Positions 1 through 4,517 of a stretch of DNA of 6,359 bases are shown piece after piece. The notes under the pieces were generated by a model. That model worked only from the letters and a program-made list of their open reading frames with translations. It searched no databases and was not told the origin of the DNA. The DNA comes from Patescibacteria group bacterium. GTDB lineage: Bacteria; Patescibacteriota; Patescibacteriia; UBA1558; S5-K13. A program made the translations under genes and the position numbers. The stretch spans positions 1 through 6,359 of the forward strand of contig JAQVMR010000054.1 in the NCBI GenBank assembly GCA_028703545.1, given 5' to 3'. Position 1 is the stretch's first letter. Each line of letters starts with the position of its first letter.

Positions 1-87
1 ATTGGAGTTGCGTTGGCCTATTATTTTCAAATCAAATGGCCCGAGCTATATTTTAGAGCAAAGACCAGAACAATAAAAAACGGATGA
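1..87 (+). CDS. 3' end of a + strand gene, probably a membrane protein C-terminus
   Basis: Frame 1 is open from the window edge to TGA at 85-87 and gives 28 residues. A small hydrophobic/aromatic stretch (IGVALAYYF) is followed by a basic tail (RAKTRTIKNG), as at the cytoplasmic end of a membrane protein. The product cannot be named from so little. Frame 2 is also open, to TAA at 74-76, so the frame is not certain. I prefer frame 1 because of its hydrophobic-then-basic pattern. In either case the reading frame ends at or inside the hairpin at 76-105, which fits a gene ending here on the + strand. The gene faces the minus-strand pair at 175-898 (convergent). Confidence 0.5.
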   Translation: MGVALAYYFQIKWPELYFRAKTRTIKNG

Positions 88-105
88 GAACACTTATCCG
101 TTTTT
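76..105. terminator. Bidirectional intrinsic terminator between convergent genes
   Basis: AAAAACGGAT (76-85) pairs perfectly with ATCCGTTTTT (96-105). Three further pairs (86-88 with 93-95, one G-T) close a four-base loop. Read on +, the stem ends in TTTTTCTTTATTT; read on -, it ends in TTTTTTATTG. It overlaps the stop codon of the + strand gene ending at 87 and lies about 70 bases after the stop of the minus-strand gene at 175-453, so one hairpin can end both transcripts. Confidence 0.85.
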
Positions 106-174
106 CTTTATTTAAAAATCATAACGCAATGAATGAGTGCACTGTGTTGTAAAATTCTTGTTGTGATTTCCATT

Positions 175-453
175 TCAATAATTACTTAATAAAGATTGAA
201 TATGTTCTTTTTTCTCTAGATTTTGTGGACTGTTATAAAAAAATATTTCTTGTACGGCTTCGTGTATAGATTTTTTTAAATCCTGCGAATCAATTCCAAA
301 GTGTTTGCACAAAACAGGGTCTTGACCAAATTTTTGAATAAAACTTTCAATTTCTGTATCTGATATTTGTATAGGATATTCTTGATTTTGTTCTACAAAT
401 TCCCTCTCTGATTTCTCTTCTGTAGTTTGATTTATTTTTGAATCTTCAACCAT
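175..453 (-). CDS. Small hydrophilic protein of unknown function, second gene of a pair
   Basis: This 92-residue protein is not recognised. It is hydrophilic, with an acidic, Gln/Glu-rich first third (residues 1-30) that looks disordered. A more structured, probably helical part follows (about residues 33-88), with aromatic and hydrophobic spacing such as IESFIQKFG and the IHEAVQEIFF stretch. There is no signal peptide, membrane segment or cysteine motif (one Cys only). Its ATG lies one base after the stop codon of the SRPBCC gene (TAA-T-ATG), so translation is very likely coupled and the two products may act together. It ends in TGA and is followed about 70 bases later by the hairpin at 76-105. 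No Shine-Dalgarno sequence is visible. It is probably a real gene because of the tight spacing and shared terminator; its function is unknown. Confidence 0.7.
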   Translation of the reverse strand: MVEDSKINQTTEEKSEREFVEQNQEYPIQISDTEIESFIQKFGQDPVLCKHFGIDSQDLKKSIHEAVQEIFFYNSPQNLEKKEHIQSLLSNY

Positions 454-454
454 A

Positions 455-898
455 TTATTTTTCTAACATTTGTTTTAATTTATCTATAACAGCATGTTGC
501 CAAAAACGCATAGCATATCGCTTAATTAAAAAATTTCCAAAAATACGAAAAATTAGATTTTTTAATTCAACATCATAAGTATAATTAATTTTGGTTCCCT
601 CTGGGATTTCTTCCATTAAAAATTCTTCATGACCACATGTGCCTATATTATTTTTATTATCTGAAACATATCCAAATGGTGGGCGAAGTTCTGTTTGCAT
701 ATGAACTAAAAATACTCCGCCAAATGTTTTGACTCGAGCTTCCATTATAAGATTATTGCCGTCTTTTTTAACTATACGAATTGATTGAGCTACTTTTGGA
801 AAATATTTAGGCATATTTTCAAAATCACTCATTGTCTTATAAACTTCTTCACGAGGTGCTTTAATAACCCAAGAACCTTTTAAATAAATTTTCTTCAT
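455..898 (-). CDS. SRPBCC (START/Bet v1-like) family protein, RatA/cyclase-like
   Basis: The 147-residue protein has the layout of the SRPBCC helix-grip fold. It starts with a short strand, then the characteristic IKAPREEVYKTMSDFENMP segment (about 12-30) with a proline and helix, and the KYFP turn (31-34). A run of antiparallel strands follows (about 38-115, including MEARVKTFGG and INYTYDVEL), and a long C-terminal helix spans about 120-147. Members of this fold (polyketide cyclase/dehydrase, coenzyme Q-binding COQ10/RatA types) enclose a hydrophobic ligand. No catalytic residues can be assigned, so the ligand is unknown. There is no signal peptide, so it is probably cytoplasmic. Length is normal for the family. 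It is the first gene of a two-gene unit with 175-453. The ATG at 898 is the only sensible start and coincides with the predicted transcription start. Confidence 0.85.
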   Translation of the reverse strand: MKKIYLKGSWVIKAPREEVYKTMSDFENMPKYFPKVAQSIRIVKKDGNNLIMEARVKTFGGVFLVHMQTELRPPFGYVSDNKNNIGTCGHEEFLMEEIPEGTKINYTYDVELKNLIFRIFGNFLIKRYAMRFWQHAVIDKLKQMLEK

Positions 899-904
899 AC
901 ATTA

Positions 905-913
905 ATTCTATCA
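905..913 (-). promoter_or_regulatory. Extended -10 promoter, predicted leaderless start for the SRPBCC gene
   Basis: On the minus strand the sequence is TGATAGAAT, an extended -10 (TG-n-TAGAAT, five of six to TATAAT). Six bases separate it from the ATG at 898, so a start at the usual seventh base would fall on the A of the ATG. No good -35 is seen at 17-18 bases, which an extended -10 can tolerate. No Shine-Dalgarno sequence is present. Confidence 0.55.
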
Positions 914-918
914 AAAAA

Positions 919-1161
919 CACCTCGTAAATATAGATGTTTCATTTGGATTACTCTTTGGACATCTAGATTTATTACCTAATCCCTTCATTCCATACTCTT
1001 TAAGGTTAGACAAGCAATACTTTAATGTCCTTTCACGAAGAGGAAGGCGCGGAGATTACAGTGCCTGAAAGTTTCCAAAGCAATGGAGAATGCTGATGAT
1101 GTGGATTGCCTCAATTATAATATTAGTTTCCGTAATTATTCTCGAAGTAATTGGCACTTAG
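919..1161 (+). pseudogene. Decayed 3' remnant of a + strand membrane-protein gene
   Basis: One + frame reads like protein on both sides of an in-frame TGA (1066-1068). Before the TGA come SFGLLFGHLDLLPNPFIPYS and then a basic segment ending NVLSRRGRRGDYSA. After it come KFPKQWRMLMMW and a strongly hydrophobic run of about 20 residues (IASIIILVSVIIL and onward), to TAG at 1159-1161. A membrane segment close to a C-terminus is a common arrangement. There is no credible start, promoter or N-terminal part: the frame runs leftward into the antisense of the SRPBCC gene. The simplest reading is a truncated gene with a nonsense mutation or two nearby compensating indels. I do not recognise the family. 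The left boundary is arbitrary. The whole open frame could be chance, but protein-like composition continuing in one frame across a stop argues for a remnant. Confidence 0.45.
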
Positions 1162-1168
1162 TTTTATT

Positions 1169-1207
1169 AAAAAAATTTAACCTGCGAGGTTGACCACCTG
1201 CGAGGTG
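1169..1207 (-). terminator. Tandem mini-hairpins with T-run, likely 3' end of the PsbP-like transcript
   Basis: Two adjacent perfect inverted repeats share the same core. 1179-1191 is AACCT-GCG-AGGTT and 1195-1207 is CACCT-GCG-AGGTG, 16 bases apart in register. The outer pair differs (A-T in one, C-G in the other), so pairing is kept. On the minus strand the second hairpin is followed by AAA and then seven T (1175-1169). That suits a weak intrinsic terminator about 95 bases after the stop of 1302-1940. Five-base stems are short for a terminator, so regulatory RNA or a protein-binding repeat is also possible. Confidence 0.5.
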
Positions 1208-1223
1208 CTTTCTAGTGGCTCCA
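1197..1223 (-). repeat. Copy 1 of a diverged 27-bp element at a minus-strand gene end
   Basis: It aligns without gaps to 2068-2094 with 20 of 27 identities; six of the seven differences are transitions. The shared pattern on + is CCTnCGAnG, three variable bases, then TTTCTAnTGGCnCCA. It overlaps the second mini-hairpin. With CCAC just to the left (1194-1197) and GTGG (1215-1218) it can form a four-pair outer stem. It is the most GC-rich patch of the window (the line 1201-1260 is about 55% GC). The similarity alone is near what chance could give in a window this size; the matching position at gene ends is what makes it credible. Confidence 0.4.
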
Positions 1224-1257
1224 GACACCCTTTCGCCTCGCCCTAGCTTTGAATAAC

Positions 1258-1292
1258 GACGGAATTTGGGTCAACAAAATTGACACGCCGTC
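1258..1292. repeat. Imperfect inverted repeat downstream of the PsbP-like gene
   Basis: GACGG (1258-1262) pairs with CCGTC (1288-1292), and inside it GTCAA (1270-1274) pairs with TTGAC (1280-1284) around a CAAAA loop. The two helices are separated by an unequal internal loop (seven and three bases). It begins about 10 bases after the stop codon of 1302-1940. No T-run follows on the minus strand, so it is not a classical terminator. It may be a 3' stabilising structure. Confidence 0.35.
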
Positions 1293-1301
1293 TAAAAATA
1301 A

Positions 1302-1940
1302 CTAATTTTTCAATTTCAACTTAAAATTGCCAGCGATATCAGAGAACGTTTTTTGATATTCAGCCCAAATACTTTGGAGAGTACTAAAGGAGATCACCCA
1401 GACATCGTCGCCAGAACCCTTAATCGCCACCATTAACATTTTAAAATTCACTCCTCGCTGATTTAAATCCGCTTCAAAAGCTCTGGCCACCTTGCCGTTT
1501 ATGGTCGTGTCGTGCTCTTGTGCAAAAACAACGCCGGGGATTGTTTGCTGTAATTGATTTTTTACGGTTTGTATATATTCGCTTAAATTTTTACCTTGCG
1601 TCGTATCATAACTCACCGCAAAATAACTTCTAAAATTGATTTTCTGAGCCGCAGGATCTTTAAATTGCTCATCCGCCTTAACAGCCATCACGGAAGTTCC
1701 TACCGGAGGCGTAGTTTTCTGCCAACCCGTAGGGAGATTAATTTCAAAATCATTAGTTACTAATTTGTTTTGTGATTGTTCATTGTTTGTTTGCTTATTC
1801 GTTTTGGTCTGATTTGGTAAGGTGGTATTTTCAATGAAACCAGTGGGTTGTTTATTTTGTTTGTTGAAATAAAAACCGATTACCGCCACTCCCGCGATAA
1901 CCACGACAATTAAAATGATGATTGCGATTTTGTTTTTCAT
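1302..1940 (-). CDS. Membrane-anchored protein with a PsbP/DUF1795-like domain
   Basis: This 212-residue protein starts with a basic end (MKNK) and a long hydrophobic segment (about 5-25), which looks like an uncleaved signal anchor; there is no lipobox cysteine. Residues 26-60 are an Asn/Gln/Thr/Lys-rich linker. The rest (about 61-210) resembles the PsbP/Mog1-like alpha-beta fold: FEINLPTGWQK at the start, a central NLSEYIQTVKNQLQQ helix, the TTINGKVARAFEAD strand pair, the VWVISFST strand and a C-terminal helix ending in DIAGNFKLK. Such domains outside photosynthesis are common in bacterial envelope proteins without a known activity. It should face the outside of the membrane. It stands alone: the flanking intergenic stretches both carry the 27-bp element, and its GC content (about 35-47% in sampled lines) is clearly above that of dnaX, hinting at a different origin. 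No Shine-Dalgarno sequence or convincing promoter was found upstream. The stop is TAG. Confidence 0.8.
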   Translation of the reverse strand: MKNKIAIIILIVVVIAGVAVIGFYFNKQNKQPTGFIENTTLPNQTKTNKQTNNEQSQNKLVTNDFEINLPTGWQKTTPPVGTSVMAVKADEQFKDPAAQKINFRSYFAVSYDTTQGKNLSEYIQTVKNQLQQTIPGVVFAQEHDTTINGKVARAFEADLNQRGVNFKMLMVAIKGSGDDVWVISFSTLQSIWAEYQKTFSDIAGNFKLKLKN

Positions 1941-2067
1941 ATTTTTTAATTTGGATTTTATTGATTTAACCCAAAAAATTAATAATTTATCTATTGAGTC
2001 TCCTAAGCTTAGTTATTAATGACTACAAATTGATTTTAACATATTACAAAAACAAAAAACACTCCAT

Positions 2068-2094
2068 CCTACGAAGCATTTTCTAATGGCGCCA
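2068..2094 (-). repeat. Copy 2 of the diverged 27-bp element, 3' of rnk, with palindrome and T-run
   Basis: This is the counterpart of 1197-1223. It carries a perfect 14-bp palindrome, TAATGGCGCCATTA (2084-2097), which abuts the rnk stop codon (2098-2100). CCAT (2064-2067) and ATGG (2086-2089) can pair, where copy 1 has CCAC and GTGG: one pair is changed on both sides. On the minus strand the element is followed by GTTTTTTGTTTTTG (2060-2047). It is a plausible but unusual terminator of rnk. The rest of the gap 1941-2063 is A/T-rich, with no promoter I can support. Confidence 0.4.
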
Positions 2095-2097
2095 TTA

Positions 2098-2493
2098 TTA
2101 TTCATAATTACCAAGGGACTCTGGCTGATTTAATATTTTTTCTACTCTTAGTTCTTTCTCCCATTTAGGAGTTTTTACAGAAATAATATCACCCACTTTA
2201 TAACCCAATAAAGCACAACCAATGGGTGAAAGAACAGAAATTTTATTTTGACTAATATCTGCGTCTTCAGGAAAAACGAGCCAATACTTCAGTTTTTCTT
2301 TGTTTTCTATATCATAAAAAACTATTTGTGAATTCATGGTTATCACATTATCAGGAATATCTTCTGGCTTTACAATAGTTGCCCTATTTAGCTCTATCAT
2401 TAAAGCTTCATCATGATCATCAAGATGCGACTTCTTATTTAGAATATCAATCAACTTTTTATGATCTACTTCTGTTATGTAAATTATATTCAT
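2098..2493 (-). CDS. rnk: Rnk-type GreA/GreB C-terminal domain protein (nucleoside diphosphate kinase regulator family)
   Basis: Starting at ATG 2493 the protein is 131 residues, close to the usual Rnk length (about 136). Family hallmarks are visible: a short N-terminal helical part (1-38), then ELNRATIVKPEDIPDNVITM (34-53), VFPEDADIS (73-81) and SVLSPIGCALLGYKVGD (86-102). These form the FKBP-like GreA/GreB C-terminal domain. Rnk in E. coli binds RNA polymerase near the secondary channel and affects nucleoside diphosphate kinase levels; unlike GreA it lacks the long coiled coil for transcript cleavage, and this protein lacks it too. A longer reading from 2631 would add 46 residues of low-complexity and hydrophobic sequence that the family does not have, so it is rejected. 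There is no Shine-Dalgarno sequence. Its promoter is back-to-back with that of tRNA-Gln, giving a leader of about 120 bases with a hairpin near the start codon. Confidence 0.9.
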   Translation of the reverse strand: MNIIYITEVDHKKLIDILNKKSHLDDHDEALMIELNRATIVKPEDIPDNVITMNSQIVFYDIENKEKLKYWLVFPEDADISQNKISVLSPIGCALLGYKVGDIISVKTPKWEKELRVEKILNQPESLGNYE

Positions 2494-2505
2494 AATATTA
2501 TAAAG

Positions 2506-2525
2506 CCCGAGTCCTAATGGCCGGG
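2506..2525 (-). promoter_or_regulatory. GC-rich hairpin in the rnk leader, close to the start codon
   Basis: On the minus strand CCCGG and TCGGG pair (five pairs, one G-U), with an inner CC-ATTA-GG tip and a two-base bulge. It is the only GC-rich patch between 2494 and 2704 and ends 12 bases before the rnk ATG. It could hinder or position ribosomes, or act as an attenuator, since CTTTATAATATT follows; the T-run is too short for a clear terminator. Confidence 0.4.
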
Positions 2526-2622
2526 TGTTTATTTTATAAAATATTATTAAACAAACAACAGACCAAAAACCATCTATAAATAAAATTATCTTATTAAAAT
2601 TATTGTTTGAATAACTATTTAT

Positions 2623-2651
2623 AGTATACAAAAAATAATTAGTAAAGTAAA
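2623..2651 (-). promoter_or_regulatory. Promoter of rnk
   Basis: On the minus strand the -35 is TTTACT (2651-2646), the spacer is 17 bases, and the -10 is TATACT (2628-2623, five of six to TATAAT). The predicted start is near 2616, giving an rnk leader of about 120 bases. The -35 hexamer and spacing are identical to those of the divergent tRNA promoter. Confidence 0.6.
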
Positions 2652-2667
2652 TAGGTGAGTATTTACT
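2646..2667. repeat. Perfect inverted repeat linking two divergent -35 elements
   Basis: AGTAAATA (2646-2653) and TATTTACT (2660-2667) are exact reverse complements around GGTGAG (2654-2659). The outer six bases of each arm are the -35 hexamers of the rnk and tRNA-Gln promoters. It could be an operator for a dimeric regulator or simply the result of two identical -35s facing away from each other. Confidence 0.6.
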
Positions 2668-2690
2668 ATTATAGATTTATATATTATAAT
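2662..2690 (+). promoter_or_regulatory. Promoter of tRNA-Gln
   Basis: The -35 is TTTACT (2662-2667), the spacer is 17 bases and the -10 is a perfect TATAAT (2685-2690). The predicted start near 2697 leaves about eight bases before the mature tRNA 5' end at 2705. Confidence 0.7.
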
Positions 2691-2704
2691 ATTTTTATCT
2701 ATAT

Positions 2705-2778
2705 TCCGGGATCGTCTAATGGTAGGACGCTAGGTTCTGGCCCTAGTAATTGTGGTTCAAATCCATGTCCCGGAGCCA
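2705..2778 (+). tRNA. trnQ: tRNA-Gln (anticodon CUG)
   Basis: A complete cloverleaf is present. The acceptor stem is 2705-2711 with 2768-2774 (seven Watson-Crick pairs), discriminator G2775, and CCA encoded at 2776-2778. The D arm is GTCT...GGAC with the GG of the loop. The anticodon stem is CTAGG/CCTAG (2730-2734 with 2742-2746), and the loop TTCTGGC places CTG at 2737-2739 after U33, reading codon CAG. The variable region has four bases. The T arm is 2751-2767 with TTCAAAT in the loop. Base 37 is G. A genome using CAA heavily would need another Gln tRNA elsewhere. It has its own promoter and terminator. Confidence 0.95.
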
Positions 2779-2781
2779 TGA

Positions 2782-2812
2782 AAAAAATATCTCACTAAAA
2801 GAGATATTTTTT
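2782..2812. terminator. Terminator after tRNA-Gln, also usable by dnaX
   Basis: AAAAAATATCTC (2782-2793) is an exact reverse complement of GAGATATTTTTT (2801-2812), with loop ACTAAAA. The stem begins four bases after the tRNA CCA and ends in a T-run on +. Its A-run supplies a T-run on -, 18 bases after the dnaX stop codon, so it can serve both converging units. Confidence 0.8.
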
Positions 2813-2830
2813 GTTTATAAAATTATTTAT

Positions 2831-4414
2831 TTAAGAAACCACTTCCCCGCCAAGCTCATCAATTAAATTATTTATTGTCTCATCGTTTTCATTAGAAATT
2901 GTTTCATAGATTGCACCGGAAACAGCATTTCTGTTTTCTTTATAATTTTCATCAAGCTCTGAATCAATTATCACCTTTTCATTTAAAATTCCTGACATAA
3001 CTTCTTCAATATTTTTTTTATGACTTGCTTCTAAAATTCTATCTTTATGAAATTTAAACTCAAAACCAATTATTAATTTATTTCCCTCAATTCTAAGGGG
3101 GTGGCCAACTTTTAAAAAAGCAGAAAGCGAATGATTGTAATCTTTTAAGTTTAAAAGTAATTGTGGCCAAATTTTTACTATATCGGAAATTTGTGCTTTT
3201 AGTGTATATTTTGATATATTTTCTTCGGATTTTTTTTGAGGTTCTTGATTTTTTAAATAATTATTTTCTGCTTTAAAATTTTTTTTTAAACCAAATTCAA
3301 TATTTGCAACGCTTATTGGTTTTTCTAGAAATGTTTTAATTGAAATTATTGCCATTTCAAGTGGAAGTTGTTTAAATCTGTCATTTTTTAAATTTTCAAA
3401 AGCAGTGATAAATTCTTTTAAAATTAGATTCCAAATATTTAAATTATATTTTTCAGATTGCTCTATTATTTTTTCTTCAATGTGTCTTTCCACGTCCCAC
3501 AAATATTTTTCTGAAGCACCTGTTATTTTAATTAAAACTATTTTTCTGAGATAATTTATAAGCTCTTCTGTAAAATAATTTAAATCAATTCCATCTATAA
3601 CTAAATTGTTTATGACTTTTATACTATTTTCAAATTGATTCATCGCTAAACTATCAACAAGTTCTATAATTGGCGCAAAATCTGAATCAGGTAAAATTAA
3701 ATCTGCTGTTTCGCGACCCACCTCTCCATCTTCTGATAATGATAAGATTTGCCCGAGTGTTGAAAGTGCATCTCTTACGTATCCTCCACTACGCCTAGCA
3801 ATTTTATCAATTATAGAAACATCAACCTGTATTTTTTCTTTTAAACAAACGTTTTTTAAATGATTTTTTAATTTTTCAATATCAACTGTTTTGAAATCAA
3901 ATTTCTGACATCTTGAAATAATTGTCTGTGGAAATTTATGAACCTCTGTTGTGGCAAGAATAAAAACAGCATGCTTTGGTGGTTCTTCAAGTGTTTTTAA
4001 AAGTGCATTAAACGCTTCTATTGTAAGCATATGTGCTTCATCTATTATAAATACTTTGTATTTATTCTTACTTGGAGCGTATTTTACAAATTCACGAAGT
4101 TCTCTTATTTCATTTATACCTCTATTTGATGCAGCGTCTATTTCAATTAAATCCAAATTGTTTCCTTCTGTAATTGAATTACATGAATCACATTCATTAC
4201 ATGGCTCAAAGGCACTTCTTTTTTCACAATTTATTGCTTTTGCGAAAACACGGGCAAGTGTTGTTTTACCAATTCCACGTGGACCAGAAAATAAATATGC
4301 ATGAGCTATTTTATCATTTAAAATTTCATTTTGGAGTGTTAATTTAATATGTTCTTGGCCTATTACATCTTCGAATTTTTGTGGCCTGTATTTTCTATAT
4401 AGTGTTTGTGACAT
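2831..4414 (-). CDS. dnaX: DNA polymerase III subunit gamma/tau (clamp loader ATPase)
   Basis: The 527-residue protein is the ATPase of the clamp loader, which opens and loads the sliding clamp in chromosome replication. Visible motifs in order: YRKYRPQKFEDVIGQ at the start (6-20), Walker A GPRGIGKTT (44-52), the four zinc-binding cysteines C63, C72, C75 and C78, Walker B IIDEAH (123-128), sensor 1 ATTE (154-157), the SRC motif with the arginine finger (167-169), and sensor 2 GGYVRDALSTL with R214. Domain III ends near PLEMA (351-355). A Lys/Asn/Gln-rich linker (about 370-398) leads to a C-terminal domain (about 400-525; includes the SAFLKVGHPL segment) like that of other non-enterobacterial DnaX. 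Length is typical for Patescibacteria-like and Thermus-like forms. An A9 run at codons 376-379 may produce a gamma form. It has its own promoter with almost no leader, and is separated from 4518-5105 by a terminator. Confidence 0.97.
   Translation of the reverse strand: MSQTLYRKYRPQKFEDVIGQEHIKLTLQNEILNDKIAHAYLFSGPRGIGKTTLARVFAKAINCEKRSAFEPCNECDSCNSITEGNNLDLIEIDAASNRGINEIRELREFVKYAPSKNKYKVFIIDEAHMLTIEAFNALLKTLEEPPKHAVFILATTEVHKFPQTIISRCQKFDFKTVDIEKLKNHLKNVCLKEKIQVDVSIIDKIARRSGGYVRDALSTLGQILSLSEDGEVGRETADLILPDSDFAPIIELVDSLAMNQFENSIKVINNLVIDGIDLNYFTEELINYLRKIVLIKITGASEKYLWDVERHIEEKIIEQSEKYNLNIWNLILKEFITAFENLKNDRFKQLPLEMAIISIKTFLEKPISVANIEFGLKKNFKAENNYLKNQEPQKKSEENISKYTLKAQISDIVKIWPQLLLNLKDYNHSLSAFLKVGHPLRIEGNKLIIGFEFKFHKDRILEASHKKNIEEVMSGILNEKVIIDSELDENYKENRNAVSGAIYETISNENDETINNLIDELGGEVVS
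3279..3287 (-). other. A9 slippage site in dnaX, possible tau/gamma switch
   Basis: The coding strand has nine A in a row, from the last base of L376 to N379 (TTA AAA AAA AAT). One extra A gives TTA AAA AAA AAA TTT TAA, a stop after residue 380. One A less reaches TAA after residue 386. The site is about 20 residues after the end of clamp-loader domain III. Thermus dnaX makes gamma by transcriptional slippage on a similar A-run (established). Here it is inferred, and long A-runs are common in AT-rich genes. A second run, A8, lies at codons 393-395 (3230-3237). Confidence 0.5.
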
Positions 4415-4428
4415 AAATATTTTTAATA

Positions 4429-4457
4429 ATCATAGGCTTATTTTACTTTAAAATCAA
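4429..4457 (-). promoter_or_regulatory. Promoter of dnaX with a very short leader
   Basis: On the minus strand the -35 is TTGATT (4457-4452, four of six), the spacer is 17 bases and the -10 is TATGAT (4434-4429, five of six). Transcription would start near 4422, about eight bases before the ATG at 4414. There is no Shine-Dalgarno sequence, so the mRNA is nearly leaderless. Confidence 0.65.
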
Positions 4458-4476
4458 ACATAATTCAAATATTTAA

Positions 4477-4498
4477 AAAGAGCCTCTTGGGGCTCTTT
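4477..4498 (-). terminator. Intrinsic terminator of the 4518-5105 gene
   Basis: On the minus strand AAAGAGCC (4498-4491), loop CCAAGA and GGCTCTTT (4484-4477) form a perfect eight-pair stem, and the T-run continues as TTAAAT. It starts 19 bases after the stop codon of 4518-5105 and lies upstream of the dnaX promoter, so the two genes are separate transcription units. Confidence 0.9.
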
Positions 4499-4517
4499 AA
4501 TTATATAAAACAATTAT

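Noticed and set aside
852..862. Exact 11-mer CGAGGTGCTTT also found at 1201-1211
   Set aside because: A few 11-base matches are expected by chance in a window this size. One copy lies inside SRPBCC coding sequence and the match does not extend.
1066..1068. TGA read as glycine (code 25, as in Gracilibacteria/Absconditabacteria)
   Set aside because: About 1,680 codons of clear genes contain no in-frame TGA, and 175-453 ends at TGA in a sensible place before a terminator. The in-frame TGA in the remnant is better explained by decay.
1083..1193. 36-codon + ORF starting MENADDVD
   Set aside because: Its composition is not convincing, it has no promoter or start context, and it overlaps the remnant frame, which reads better as protein.
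2003..2012. Palindrome CTAAGCTTAG upstream of the PsbP-like gene
   Set aside because: Several 10-bp palindromes are expected by chance in 6 kb, and it is not placed in a promoter I can support.
2497..2502. TATAAT on the minus strand just before the rnk ATG
   Set aside because: It lies three bases from the ATG, so transcription would start inside the codon or after it. It is probably an A/T-rich coincidence.
2494..2631. A 46-residue N-terminal extension of rnk from ATG 2631
   Set aside because: The extension is low-complexity and hydrophobic and absent from the Rnk family. The ATG at 2493 gives the normal length, and the predicted promoter start (about 2616) falls inside the extension.
3951..4304. 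Open frame on + across dnaX
   Set aside because: It is antisense to the highly conserved ATPase domain of dnaX, with no protein-like features.
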